Assembly (NCBI GenBank): GCA_965233705.1
Contig: CBDDTF010000001.1
Coordinates: forward strand, 806,001 to 870,000
Origin: Algihabitans sp965233705
GTDB lineage: Bacteria; Pseudomonadota; Alphaproteobacteria; Kiloniellales; DSM-21159
DNA: 64,000 nucleotides
Direction: 5' to 3'
Program-made: the position numbers and the translations under genes
The notes under the pieces: model-generated
Told to the model about the DNA's origin: nothing
The model's database searches: none
Seen by the model: only the letters and a program-made list of their open reading frames with translations
Shown: positions 18,397 to 27,319 of the stretch, in pieces
Layout: the number at the start of each line of letters is the position of its first letter
Numbering within the stretch: the first letter of the stretch is position 1

Positions 18397-19170
18397 TCAC
18401 GGGCGGCCGAGCGCCAGGCCCACCGCGCGGATCTGCTCGGTCACCGAGACCTCGAGCAGGGAGGTGATCTCCAGATCCCGGTCCTCGAAGACGTCGGGCG
18501 GATTGCGCTGCTCGCGCCAAGCCTCGATGGCCCGGTCGCGCGCCCGGATCAGCTCGACGATCTGCGGCCGGAACAGCCGCATCATCGCCGTGACCCAACG
18601 GTTGGCCGGCCAGGAGGGGCGCGCGTGATCGACCTGGAAGCGGTCGAGCATGGCGATCACGTCCTCGGCCGCGTACCAGGTCTCTCCGGTCACCCAGCGG
18701 TTCACCGTGAAGAGGCGAAACGGCAGGCCCTGCGGCGTCATGGCGATGGCGATCAGGTGGCTCAACCGGTCCTCGGGGTCGACCGGCAGGTCGCTCGGCG
18801 GCACCGGCGCGGGCTTGATGCCCGGCGGCATGCCACCGGGGCGCAGGAAGGTGTGGAAGTGGCCGTGCTCGCCCTCGAAGCGCTGGTTGCCCGGATGGGC
18901 ATGGTAGTAGTACTGCGCGTGGGTCTCCGGGTCGTAGACGTCGCCCGGCGGGTAGTGGTCCCATTCGTAGAAGGTGCCGGAGCTGCGCAGCAGCTCGCCG
19001 ACCACGTTGTCGCCGGTCTTCGCCAGAACCCGGTAGATCTCGACGATCTCCTCGCCCGCCTCGGCCATGTCGGCGAGCGTCGCCCGCGGCAGAGTCGCCA
19101 TCCGCGGCTTGGCCGGGTGACAGGTCTCGGGCAGGTCGGTGACGGCGAGCGCGCGCATGGCTGCAGACAT
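18397..19170 (-). CDS. Conserved hypothetical protein (His-rich)
   Basis: A 257-residue soluble protein. The middle has YYYHAHPGNQRFEGEHGHFHTFLRPGG (residues about 88-114 in two parts: YYYHAHPGN then GEHGHFHTFLRPGG), a cluster of His that looks metal- or substrate-binding. It resembles a family of alphaproteobacterial proteins catalogued as DUF6969, from memory and not certain. No signal peptide. It stands between a UspA gene (58 bp upstream, same strand) and the DUF2336 gene, so it may be the tail gene of the TAXI-TRAP operon. Function unknown. Confidence 0.75.
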   Translation of the reverse strand: MSAAMRALAVTDLPETCHPAKPRMATLPRATLADMAEAGEEIVEIYRVLAKTGDNVVGELLRSSGTFYEWDHYPPGDVYDPETHAQYYYHAHPGNQRFEGEHGHFHTFLRPGGMPPGIKPAPVPPSDLPVDPEDRLSHLIAIAMTPQGLPFRLFTVNRWVTGETWYAAEDVIAMLDRFQVDHARPSWPANRWVTAMMRLFRPQIVELIRARDRAIEAWREQRNPPDVFEDRDLEITSLLEVSVTEQIRAVGLALGRP

Positions 19171-19227
19171 AACCCGCCGAAAGCGCCTTGACCAGACGGG
19201 AAACCGTCATTTCTGCGCGAGCGGCGC

Positions 19228-19656
19228 CTATTCCCGCACGACCAGCACGGAGGTCGCGGCATGGCGCACCACCCGCGCCGCGTTGGGGCCCAGCAGGTAG
19301 TCCTCCAGCCCCGGCCGATGGGAGGCCATGACGATCAGGTCGACCCCCAGCTCCCGGGCGATCCGCAGAATCTCCTGGTAGATCGTGCCGTGGCCGACCA
19401 CGTGCTGCACCTCGATCCCCTCGGGAATGCGCGCGGCGGTGAAGGCGTGCAGCGACTCGCGGGCCTGCTCCAGCGCCTTGTGCTCGTAGCCGGCCGGAAA
19501 GAAGCCGCCGACGATCGACATGCCGAAGTCGGGCACCACCGTGACCACGTGGAGTCGCGCGCCGAAGGCCTGGGCGTACTCGACGGCGCGCGATACGGCC
19601 GCCGCCTGGGTGTCGGGATGGCCGAGGTCGACGGCCAGCAGGATATCCGTGTACAT
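19228..19656 (-). CDS. Universal stress protein, UspA family
   Basis: A 142-residue single-domain Usp: MYTDILLAVDLGHPD at the N-terminus, and the nucleotide-binding end GLEDYLLGPNAARVVRHAATSVLVVR, with the family's G-2x-G-9x-G pattern partly kept. It starts 13 bp after the fused TRAP permease, like TeaD, the ATP-binding UspA protein that regulates the TeaABC ectoine TRAP system of Halomonas. Regulation of the neighbouring transporter is inferred from this placement. Confidence 0.92.
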   Translation of the reverse strand: MYTDILLAVDLGHPDTQAAAVSRAVEYAQAFGARLHVVTVVPDFGMSIVGGFFPAGYEHKALEQARESLHAFTAARIPEGIEVQHVVGHGTIYQEILRIARELGVDLIVMASHRPGLEDYLLGPNAARVVRHAATSVLVVRE

Positions 19657-19669
19657 CGGCTCCTCCGCC

Positions 19670-22513
19670 TCAGAAGGCCGGCACGCTGGCGCGCCGCCGC
19701 TGCAGGGCGATCACCAGCGCCAGCAGCAGCAGGGCCGGCAGGTAGAAGACCTCCTTGGGCATGCGCTCGGCCGGCACCAGCACCTCGGTGACCACCACCG
19801 GCCGGTCGCCGTAGAAGTCGAAATCCTGCCAGTCCTGCTCGTAAGGCGCGCCGAACATCGGCTGGTCGAGCGCGACGAGCCGCCCCGCCTCGACCGCCAG
19901 CGGCAGACCGGTCGCCGCCTCCAGCCGCCGGGCGCCGTCGTCCAGCGGCGGACCCAGCCGCGGCGCAACGGTCAGCTCCTCGGTCTCGCCCAGCACCACG
20001 TTGCTGGGGCCGGAAACCTTGAGACGGATCTGCGCGCCCTCCGGCTTGGCGGCCACCTGCTCGAACACCTGGGCCGGCGGAATCGCATCGAAGGGCGGCT
20101 GCACCTGGTCGAGCCAGTAGCCGGGCCGGAACAGGGTGAAGGCGACCAGCAGCAGGGCCAGGGACTCCCACAGGCGCGAACGGGCGAAGAAGTAGCCCTG
20201 GGTCGCCGCGGCGAAGATCAGCATGGCGATCGTCGCCTTGATGAAGATCAGGATGCCGCCCAGCCAGTCGACGCCGATCAGCAGCAGGTCGGTGTTGAAG
20301 ATGAACAGGAACGGCAGGATCACCGTACGCAGGCTGTAGAAGAAGGCGGTAAAGCCGGTCCGCATCGGGTCGCCGCCGGACACCGCGGCGGCGGCGAAGG
20401 AGGCCAGGCCCACCGGCGGCGTCACATCGGCCATGATGCCGTAGTAGAAGACGAAGAGGTGCACCGCGATCAGCGGCACGATCAGGCCGTTGGCCGCGCC
20501 CAACTCGACCACCACCGGCGCCATCAGGGACGACACCACGATGTAGTTGGCCGTCGTCGGCAGCCCCATGCCCAGCACCAGGCTGATCAGGGCGGTGAAG
20601 ACCAGGATCAGCATCAGGCTGCCGCCGGAGATGAACTCGACGAACTCGGCCATCACCTGGCCGATGCCGGTCAGGGTCACCGTCCCGACGATGATGCCGG
20701 CCGCCGCGGTCGCCACGGCGATGCCGATCATGTTGCGCGCGCCGGCGATCAGGCCGGCGACCAGGTCGTTGACCCCCTCCATCGCCTGGGTCGCGATCTC
20801 CGCTCCGCGGCCGCGGAAGAAGGCCTTGAGCGGGCGCTGGGTCAGCAGGATCACGATCATCAGGGCGGTCGCCCAGAAGGCCGAGAGGCCCGGCGACTTC
20901 AGCTCGATCATCAGGAACCAGATCAGCACGACGATCGGCAGCAGGTAGAACAGGCCGGTCTTGACCACTTCGCCGGCGATCGGCAGCTCGACCACCTCCG
21001 AATCGGGGTCGTCCATCTCCAGGTCGGGCTCGCGCGCGGCAATCCAGATCAGGCCGAGATAGACGGTGCCGAGGATCGCCACCACCGGCAGCCAGGCCAG
21101 GTCGCCCGCCACGGCCTGGACGCCGCGCAGGCCCCAGTAGGTCACGCCGGCCAGGATCAGCAGCGACGAGATGATGATGCCGCTGCGCAGAAGCTGCATC
21201 TTCCAGGGATGGACGACCGGCTTGGGCAGCGCCGACATCTCCTGCTTGAGCGCTTCCAGATGCACCAGATAGAGCAGCGCGATGTAGCTGATGGTGGCCG
21301 GCAGGAAGGCGTGCTTGACCACCTCGGCGTAGGAGATGCCGACGAACTCGACCATCAGGAAGGCGGCCGCGCCCATCACCGGCGGCATGATCTGGCCGTT
21401 GACCGAGGAGCCGACCTCAACCGAGCCGGCCTTCTCCGGCGTGAAGCCGACGCGGCGCATCAGCGGGATGGTGAAGGTCCCGGTAGTCACCACGTTGGCG
21501 ATCGAGGAGCCGGAGATCAGTCCGGTCATGGCCGAGGCGAGGACAGCCGCCTTGGCGGGCCCGCCGCGCAAATGCCCGAGCAGCGCGAAGGCGAGCTTGA
21601 TGAAGTAGTTGCCGGCGCCGCCCTTGTCGAGCAGCGAGCCAAACAGCACGAAGAGGAAGACGAAGGAGCTCGACACCCCCAGGGCGACGCCGAACACGCC
21701 CTCGGTGGTCAGGTACATGTGGCTCATCGCCTTCTCGACCGACGCGCCCTTCCACTGGATCACATCGGGGAACACCGGCGAGTTGCCGAAGAAGACGTAG
21801 CCGAGGAAGACCAGGGCGACGATCATCAGCGGCGGCCCGAGGCTGCGCCGCGTCGCCTCCAGCAGCATCACCAGGCCGACGCCGGCAACGGTCAGGTCGT
21901 ACCAGGTCGGCAGTCCGGGGCGCCCGGCCAGGGACTCGTAGAAGAGATAGAGGTAGGCGCCGCAGAAGGCGGCCACGCCGGCCACCAGCCAGTCCAGGGC
22001 CGGCACCTTATCGCGCGCCTTGTCGGCTGCCGAGAGGCAGACCAGCAGCAGCGCCAGCGCCGGCGCGAAGTAGCGCGGCTCGCTGAACAGCCCGGCCAGC
22101 GCGCCGCCGAAGGTCGCTTCCCGGTCGAGCAGACCGACCAGCAGCAGCGTGAGGAGAATCAGCGCCAGGCCGATCACCAGATTGACGGCCAGCCCCTGCA
22201 GCACGCCGCCCTCCCGCTGCCGCCCCGGCGCCGGGAAGGCGGTGTAGGCGAGGAAGAGCGCGAAGGCCAGGTGGATCGAGCGGGTTTCGGTGTCGTTCAG
22301 GACCACCGGCAGGCCGAGATTGCCCTGCACGATGAAAGGCAGCGGCGAGGCGATCCAGATCTGGAACAGCGACCAGATCAGCGCGATGCCGGCCAACAGC
22401 AGGCCGACCGGGCCGGCGACGTTGCGCGCCCCGCTGTCGGTCGAGGCGACCAGGTCCGACAGCTCGTCCCCGGATAGAACCTTGCCAGTCGGCCGACCTT
22501 GGCTACCGGACAT
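19670..22513 (-). CDS. TAXI-type TRAP transporter fused permease (DctQM fusion)
   Basis: A 947-residue membrane protein joining a 4-helix DctQ-like part (residues about 25-240) and a DctM-like part (about 250-690). Markers are GSSIANVVTTGTFTIPLMRRVGF near 365 and GMGLPTTANYIVVSSLMAPV near 655. The last 200 residues include a soluble DUF3394-like tail and a final hydrophobic helix. Fused permeases of this kind work with TAXI binding proteins, encoded just upstream at 22796-23779. The 282-bp gap from that gene holds a C-run repeat. Confidence 0.93.
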   Translation of the reverse strand: MSGSQGRPTGKVLSGDELSDLVASTDSGARNVAGPVGLLLAGIALIWSLFQIWIASPLPFIVQGNLGLPVVLNDTETRSIHLAFALFLAYTAFPAPGRQREGGVLQGLAVNLVIGLALILLTLLLVGLLDREATFGGALAGLFSEPRYFAPALALLLVCLSAADKARDKVPALDWLVAGVAAFCGAYLYLFYESLAGRPGLPTWYDLTVAGVGLVMLLEATRRSLGPPLMIVALVFLGYVFFGNSPVFPDVIQWKGASVEKAMSHMYLTTEGVFGVALGVSSSFVFLFVLFGSLLDKGGAGNYFIKLAFALLGHLRGGPAKAAVLASAMTGLISGSSIANVVTTGTFTIPLMRRVGFTPEKAGSVEVGSSVNGQIMPPVMGAAAFLMVEFVGISYAEVVKHAFLPATISYIALLYLVHLEALKQEMSALPKPVVHPWKMQLLRSGIIISSLLILAGVTYWGLRGVQAVAGDLAWLPVVAILGTVYLGLIWIAAREPDLEMDDPDSEVVELPIAGEVVKTGLFYLLPIVVLIWFLMIELKSPGLSAFWATALMIVILLTQRPLKAFFRGRGAEIATQAMEGVNDLVAGLIAGARNMIGIAVATAAAGIIVGTVTLTGIGQVMAEFVEFISGGSLMLILVFTALISLVLGMGLPTTANYIVVSSLMAPVVVELGAANGLIVPLIAVHLFVFYYGIMADVTPPVGLASFAAAAVSGGDPMRTGFTAFFYSLRTVILPFLFIFNTDLLLIGVDWLGGILIFIKATIAMLIFAAATQGYFFARSRLWESLALLLVAFTLFRPGYWLDQVQPPFDAIPPAQVFEQVAAKPEGAQIRLKVSGPSNVVLGETEELTVAPRLGPPLDDGARRLEAATGLPLAVEAGRLVALDQPMFGAPYEQDWQDFDFYGDRPVVVTEVLVPAERMPKEVFYLPALLLLALVIALQRRRASVPAF

Positions 22514-22678
22514 CGTGTCGATCCCCCCGCGATCGAAAAAGCGCCTCTGACCCGTTCGGGCCGCCGGGCCCGCCTGGACCGGGCCGCGCCCCGTTTTCGG
22601 ATGTCGCGACCGGCGAGCCGCCAGCCTGGATTCTGCCCCGCGCCGGGCGCGCAGGCCGCATCGCCCCGCAGACGGCGC

Positions 22679-22740
22679 GCCCCCCGGCGCGGACCCCCGG
22701 CGCGGCCCCCCGGCGCGGACCCCCGGCGCGGACCCCGGAG
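22679..22740 (-). repeat. C-run tandem repeat between the TAXI binding protein and its permease
   Basis: Four to five tandem copies of a 13-14 bp unit, GGCGCGGACCCCC, with small variations. On the transcribed (minus) strand this reads as spaced G runs. It lies inside the 22514-22795 intercistronic gap of the operon, in which no gene was seen. Confidence 0.75.
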
Positions 22741-22795
22741 CCGGTCCGGGGCGGGTCGCGGCTTGGCGCCCGCCCCGGCGCCGGCCGGGCCAGCC

Positions 22796-23779
22796 TTACA
22801 TCAGGCCGGCTTCCTTGTAGTACTTCTCGGCGCCCGGATGCAGCGGCGCCGAGAGGCCGTCGGCAACCATCTCGTCCTTCTTCAGGACGGCGAAGGCGGG
22901 ATGCAGGGCCTTGAAGTCCTCGAAGTTGTCGAAGACGGCCTTGACCACCTGGTAGACGGCCTCCTCGGAGACGTCGGCGCGGGTCACGAAGGTGGCGCCG
23001 ACGCCGAAGGTCTGGGTGTCCTCGTCGTTACCGCGGTACATGCCGCCGGGAATGGTGGCGGTGCGGTAGTAGGGGTTCTCCTCGACCAGCTCGTCGATCA
23101 CCGGGCCGGACACCTCGACCAGCACGGAGTCGCAGGCCGTGGTGGCCTCCTGAATCGAGCCGGAGGGGTGGCCGACGGTGTAGACCATGGCGTCGATCTT
23201 GTTGTCGCAGAGCGCCTGGCTCTGCTCGGCCGCCTTCAGCTCCGAGGCCAGGGCGAAGTCGTCCATGGTCCAGCCGTAGGCGTCCATGACCACTTCCATG
23301 GTGCCGCGCTGGCCGGAGCCGGGATTGCCGACGTTGACCCGCTTGCCCTTCAGGTCCTCGAAGCTCTCGATGCCGCTGTCGGCGCGGGCGACCACGGTGA
23401 AGGGCTCGGGATGCACCGAGAAGACGGCGCGCAGATCCTCGAAGGCCCCCTGCTCCTCGAAGCGGGAGCTGCCGTTGTAGGCGTGGTACTGCCAGTCGGA
23501 CTGGGCGACGCCGAACTCCAGCTCGCCGGCCCGGATGGTGTTGAGGTTGTAGACCGAGCCGCCGGTCGACTCGACGGAGCAGCGGATTCCGTGCTCCTTG
23601 CGGTTGCGGTTCACCAGACGGCAGATCGCCCCGCCGGTCGGGTAGTAGACGCCGGTCACGCCGCCGGTGCCGATCGAGATGAACTGCTGCTCCTGGGCGG
23701 CAGCCTGGTTCGCCGGAGCGGCGACGTAGGCGCCCGCGGCCAAGGCCAAGGCCGCACCAGTCAGAACGAGTTTGCGCAT
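22796..23779 (-). CDS. TAXI family TRAP transporter solute-binding protein
   Basis: A 327-residue protein with a Sec signal peptide (MRKLVLTGAALALAAGAYVAAP, cleavage near QAAA-QE) followed by the TAXI signature FISIGTGGVTGVYYPTGGAICRLVN. Later, KGKRVNVGNPGSGQRGTMEVV matches the family. Known TAXI ligands include glutamate and 2-oxoglutarate-type acids; the ligand here is unknown. Start ATG at 23779; it is the first gene of the TAXI-permease-UspA operon. Confidence 0.94.
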   Translation of the reverse strand: MRKLVLTGAALALAAGAYVAAPANQAAAQEQQFISIGTGGVTGVYYPTGGAICRLVNRNRKEHGIRCSVESTGGSVYNLNTIRAGELEFGVAQSDWQYHAYNGSSRFEEQGAFEDLRAVFSVHPEPFTVVARADSGIESFEDLKGKRVNVGNPGSGQRGTMEVVMDAYGWTMDDFALASELKAAEQSQALCDNKIDAMVYTVGHPSGSIQEATTACDSVLVEVSGPVIDELVEENPYYRTATIPGGMYRGNDEDTQTFGVGATFVTRADVSEEAVYQVVKAVFDNFEDFKALHPAFAVLKKDEMVADGLSAPLHPGAEKYYKEAGLM

Positions 23780-24077
23780 CGTCCTTCAGCTCCCTGAATT
23801 GATGTCATTGGCTTTTCGGATGTCGGGTGGGAGTCGCACGTTCCGTCGGGCCCACCGCTTCCCGACCCCGGCCACGCGTCGGGTCACGCGGCCGATGGCG
23901 CCGCCTGCAGCGGCGCCCGGAAGCCCTCTCCTTTCCTGTCACCTTTGCCTGTTCCGGGCGCAAGACCGTTGACCGGCCTCGCTTTATCGTAACTGAGTCG
24001 GGGCATTGAACACCCATTCGCCGCCCTTGACCACCCTGCCGATAAACGCCAAACGCGGCCGACGCAAGAGGGCGCCG
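23780..24077. other. Leader of the TAXI-TRAP operon
   Basis: A 298-bp non-coding stretch between the BKACE gene end and the TAXI gene start, both minus strand. It probably contains the TAXI promoter. I see no clear box or hairpin. Confidence 0.4.
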
Positions 24078-24953
24078 TCACACCGCGTCGGGCAGCCGGC
24101 GCGCCTGGGCCGCTGTCGCCAGGGGCCGGCCGAGCCGGCGCACGCTCTCGGCCACCTGCGCGACCGCCGCAGCGTTGTCGGGGGCGGTGCCGCCGTCGGG
24201 CAGCAGCAGGTTGTTCTCGAAGCCGATGCGGGCATGGCCGCCCAGCGCGGCGGCCGCCACCGCCGCCGCGGCCTCGCGCGGCCCGAAGGCGCAGACCGCC
24301 CAGGGGTCGTCCACCCCGCACTCCTCCGCCCGCTTGGCCGCCAGGAACGGCAGCAGGTCCGCCGGATCCGAGCGCTGGCCGGCGGTGTAGCGGCCCAGGA
24401 CGAACAGCAGGAACTGCGGCCCGGCCGGGATCACGCCGCGGGCGCGCAGCGCCGCGAAGCGGGCGACGTCGGCGGCGTCGTAGAGGATGTACTGCGCCTG
24501 GATCCCGGCCTCGGCGACCCAGGCGAAGAAGGCCGCCGCCGCCGCCTCGCTCTCGCCGTCGGGCACCAGCTCGCGCAGGGCGAAGCTCGCCGCCTCCGGC
24601 TCCAGCCGGCGCACGCAGTCCATCTGCTCGGCCGGCGCGTAGCGGCCCACCGCCTCGGTGGTCGCCTGGATCATCAGCTCCTGGCCGACGGCGGCGCGAA
24701 TGGCCTCGGTGGCGGCGCGGTAGCGCCCGACGTCGAGGGAATGCCGCCCCTCGGCGTCGCGCACGTGCAGGTGGATCATCGCCGCGCCGGCGTCCGCGCA
24801 GGCCCGCGCCGTCTGCGCCAGCTCCTCCGGCGTGATCGGCAAGGCGGGATGGTCGGCTTGGGTCTTGCGCGCGCCGTTGGGCGCGACGGCCAGCACCAGC
24901 GGCGACCAGTCGCCGCCGGTCCCGCCCTGCACGCCGCGGTTCGTCCGTGCCAT
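24078..24953 (-). CDS. BKACE family enzyme (second copy)
   Basis: A 291-residue BKACE TIM barrel. Zinc ligands H61 and H63 lie in AAMIHLHVRDAEG, and the C-terminal Glu in RIGFENNLLLPDG. The substrate-specificity loops differ from the carnitine-type copy at 10641-11552 (about 30% similar by eye), so a different beta-keto acid is expected. The start overlaps the aminotransferase stop (TGATG), implying that the aminotransferase product feeds it: beta-amino acid to beta-keto acid to acyl-CoA plus acetoacetate. Substrate unknown. Confidence 0.88.
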   Translation of the reverse strand: MARTNRGVQGGTGGDWSPLVLAVAPNGARKTQADHPALPITPEELAQTARACADAGAAMIHLHVRDAEGRHSLDVGRYRAATEAIRAAVGQELMIQATTEAVGRYAPAEQMDCVRRLEPEAASFALRELVPDGESEAAAAAFFAWVAEAGIQAQYILYDAADVARFAALRARGVIPAGPQFLLFVLGRYTAGQRSDPADLLPFLAAKRAEECGVDDPWAVCAFGPREAAAAVAAAALGGHARIGFENNLLLPDGGTAPDNAAAVAQVAESVRRLGRPLATAAQARRLPDAV

Positions 24954-26284
24954 CAGGCGGCCGCCGGCAGGGCGGCGTCGAGCGCCGCGTCCAGCTTGTC
25001 CACCAGCTCGGCGAGCTGCGCATCCTCGACGATGAAGGGCGGCGCCAGCAGAATGTGGTCGCCGTGCGCGCCGTCGACGGTGCCGCCGTTGGGGTAGCAC
25101 ATCAGGCCCAGCTTCATGGCCTCGGCCTTGACCCGGGCATGCAGCTTGAAGGCCGGGTCGAAGGGCGCCTTGCTGGCCCGCTCCTCGACCAGCTCCAGCG
25201 CCAGGAACAGGCCGCGCCCGCGGATGTCGCCGACATGGCGATGGTTGCCGAAGCGCTCCTCCAGGGCGGCGCGCAGCTTCGCCCCCTGCCCGCGCACCCG
25301 CGCCAGCAGGCCGTCGCGCTCGATCGTCTGCTGCACCGCCAGGCCGCCGGCGCAGGCGGTGGCATGGCCGATGTAGGTGAAGCCGTGCTGGAAGCTGCCG
25401 GAGGCGGCCGCGATGGTGTCGACGATCTCGTCGGAGATCAGGCAGGCGCCGATCGGCTGGTAGCCGGCGCCCAGCCCCTTGGCGCAGGTCAGCAGGTCCG
25501 GGCTGACGCCGTCCTCGGCGCAGGCGAAGAGGTGCCCGGTGCGCCCCATGCCCGACATCACCTCGTCGAGGATCAGCAGAATGCCGTGGCGGTCGCAGAT
25601 CTCGCGGATGCGCGCCAGGTAGCCCGGCACCGGCGCCAGCGCGCCGCCGGTCGCCCCCACCACCGTCTCGGCGACGAAGCCGATCACCGTCTCCGGCCCT
25701 AGGCGCTGGATCGCCGCCTCCAGCTCGTCGGCGGCCCGCCGGCCGTAGGCCTCCTCGCTCTCCTCCGGCCGTTTGTCGCGGTAGGGATAGCAGGGCGCGA
25801 TCTGGGTGGTCGGCATCAGCAGCGGCTCGTAGAGCTTGCGGCGGGCCGGATTGCCGCCGACCGCCAGGGCGCCGAGGGTGTTGCCGTGATAGGACTGGCG
25901 GCGCGAGATGAAGTTGACGCGCTGCGGCTCGCCGCGGTCGACCCAGTACTGCCGGGCCAGCTTGAGCGCGGTCTCGTTGGCCTCGGAGCCGCCGGACAGG
26001 AAGTAGACCTTGCCCAGGCGCTCGGGCGCCCGCGTCACCAGGTGCTCGGCCAGCGCCTCGGCCGGGGCGTTGGTGAAAAAGCCGCTGTGGGCGTAGGGCA
26101 GCCGGTCGAGCTGCGCCTTGATCGCCTCGACCACCGCCGTGTGGCTGTGGCCCAGGCAGGAGACCGCGGCGCCGCCGGAGGCGTCGAGATAGCGCTTGCC
26201 CTCGCTGTCGATCAGGTAGGGGCCGTCGCCGGCGACCGCGAGCGGATAGTTGTGGGCGATCTGTCGATGCAGGATGTAGCTCAT
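24953..26284 (-). CDS. Class III PLP-dependent aminotransferase
   Basis: A 443-residue fold-type I aminotransferase. Visible landmarks: FLSGGSEANETALKLARQYW (phosphate cup), RRQSYHGNTLGAL, the PLP-ring Asp in ILDEVMSGMGRTG, and the Schiff-base lysine K269 in LTCAKGLGAGYQPIGA. The specificity is not set by sequence; omega- or beta-amino donors are typical. It is the upstream partner of the second BKACE (1-bp overlap). A close paralog sits at 59557-60897, sharing EEAYGRRAADELE-like and PGYLxRxREICDR segments. Confidence 0.9.
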   Translation of the reverse strand: MSYILHRQIAHNYPLAVAGDGPYLIDSEGKRYLDASGGAAVSCLGHSHTAVVEAIKAQLDRLPYAHSGFFTNAPAEALAEHLVTRAPERLGKVYFLSGGSEANETALKLARQYWVDRGEPQRVNFISRRQSYHGNTLGALAVGGNPARRKLYEPLLMPTTQIAPCYPYRDKRPEESEEAYGRRAADELEAAIQRLGPETVIGFVAETVVGATGGALAPVPGYLARIREICDRHGILLILDEVMSGMGRTGHLFACAEDGVSPDLLTCAKGLGAGYQPIGACLISDEIVDTIAAASGSFQHGFTYIGHATACAGGLAVQQTIERDGLLARVRGQGAKLRAALEERFGNHRHVGDIRGRGLFLALELVEERASKAPFDPAFKLHARVKAEAMKLGLMCYPNGGTVDGAHGDHILLAPPFIVEDAQLAELVDKLDAALDAALPAAA

Positions 26285-26464
26285 GGGCGCCAGAGATTAG
26301 CGGTGCGCACAGCCCCCGCAAGGGCCAATTGCGGGGGCCGGGCTTGCGCGCTAGCTTGCCGCAGCGCGCGGTCGGGGCCCAGCGGCCATGGCCCGCCGCC
26401 TTCGGACGGAATCAGGCTCCGGAGGGAAACGGGCTCCCGACGACCCACAACAGCGAAGCGAGCG
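26285..26464. promoter_or_regulatory. Divergent promoter region, aminotransferase-BKACE / apt
   Basis: 180 bp between divergent starts at 26284 (minus) and 26465 (plus). Must carry both promoters. No strong boxes recognised. Confidence 0.4.
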
Positions 26465-26980
26465 ATGGACCTCAAGGCGCACATCCGCACCGTTCCGGAT
26501 TTCCCCAAGCCGGGAATCCTCTTCTACGACATCTCGACCCTGCTGATGCATCCGGTCGCCTGGCGGCATACGGTGGAGCGATTGGGCGCGGCCATCCGCG
26601 CGCACGAGCCGGACCTGCTGGTGGGAATCGAATCCCGTGGCTTCCTGACGGCCGCGCCGCTCGCCCTGCACCTGGGCCTCGGCTTCATCATGGTGCGCAA
26701 GCCGGGCAAACTGCCGGGCGACACGATCAGCTACACCTACGACCTGGAATACGGGCAGGACACCCTGGAGGTGCAGAGCGACGCGGTGAAGCCGGGGCAG
26801 CGGGTGGTGGTGCTGGACGACCTGCTGGCCACCGGCGGCACCATGTGCGCCACCGTCGATCTGCTGCGCAAGCAGGGCGCCAAGGTCAGCGGCGTCGGCT
26901 GCATCATCGAGCTGGCCTTCCTCGGCGGGCGGAAGAAGCTCGACGTGCCGGTGACCAGCCTGGTCGCCTACGACAGCTAA
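26465..26980 (+). CDS. apt: Adenine phosphoribosyltransferase
   Basis: A 171-residue purine salvage enzyme converting adenine and PRPP to AMP. The PRPP-binding motif is VVVLDDLLATGGTM at residues about 118-131; the N-terminus IRTVPDFPKPGILFYDIS and the flexible-loop region RKPGKLPGDTISYTYDLEYG are typical of Apt. Length matches the family (170-180). The following intergenic region begins, within a few bases of the stop, with a dispersed palindrome that could end transcription. Confidence 0.97.
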   Translation: MDLKAHIRTVPDFPKPGILFYDISTLLMHPVAWRHTVERLGAAIRAHEPDLLVGIESRGFLTAAPLALHLGLGFIMVRKPGKLPGDTISYTYDLEYGQDTLEVQSDAVKPGQRVVVLDDLLATGGTMCATVDLLRKQGAKVSGVGCIIELAFLGGRKKLDVPVTSLVAYDS

Positions 26981-27319
26981 AGTGATTCGCGACCGTTTGG
27001 ACGGGCCTCGGCGCGTCCGCCGGTCGCGATAGGTCACTTGATCCTATGATGGAGAGCAGCTTGCGATCGGCGGGCTGGCGGCCGCGGGCCATGCGCCCGG
27101 CCGTCGCGCCGTCGACCTGGCGGCCCGAGATGGTTGGGCCCGGGTGGCCCCGGCGTGAAGTCTCTCTACCCTTGCGATATACTCCCATCGGAGGAGTGCT
27201 CGCCGGCATTTAATGGCTTTTTAAAGGCCGCAAGGCGAGGTTGCCTTGAGGGCTCTGCGCCGGCGCACAGTCTGAGGGCGTTCCTTCCTGCTGGCGAACG
27301 CCAGCGCAGGGGGAAAGAG
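26981..27319. other. apt-histidine kinase intergenic region
   Basis: 339 bp. It holds palindrome copy A (26984-27035). Further on, TATACT at 27178-27183 in an AT-richer patch is a possible -10 box for the kinase, with a weak GTGAAG 17 bp before it. GGGGGAAAGAG is the ribosome site. Confidence 0.4.
26984..27035. repeat. Dispersed palindromic repeat, copy A
   Basis: CGCGACCG (26988-26995) pairs with CGGTCGCG (27021-27028), and inside it GGACG (26999-27003) with CGTCC (27014-27018); the loop is the family's GCCTCGGCG. The element is flanked by TGA/TCA. It starts 4 bases after the apt stop, suiting a transcription-end or mRNA-protecting hairpin. Related copies are at about 31821, 40970 and 45998. 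Confidence 0.85.

Noticed and set aside
19520..22477. 985-codon open frame on the plus strand
   Set aside because: Antisense shadow of the fused TRAP permease; no domain seen.
27134..27319. Upstream TTG start for the histidine kinase (62 extra residues)
   Set aside because: The extension is not hydrophobic or conserved-looking, contains the AT-rich promoter-like patch, and ATG at 27320 has a good ribosome site.
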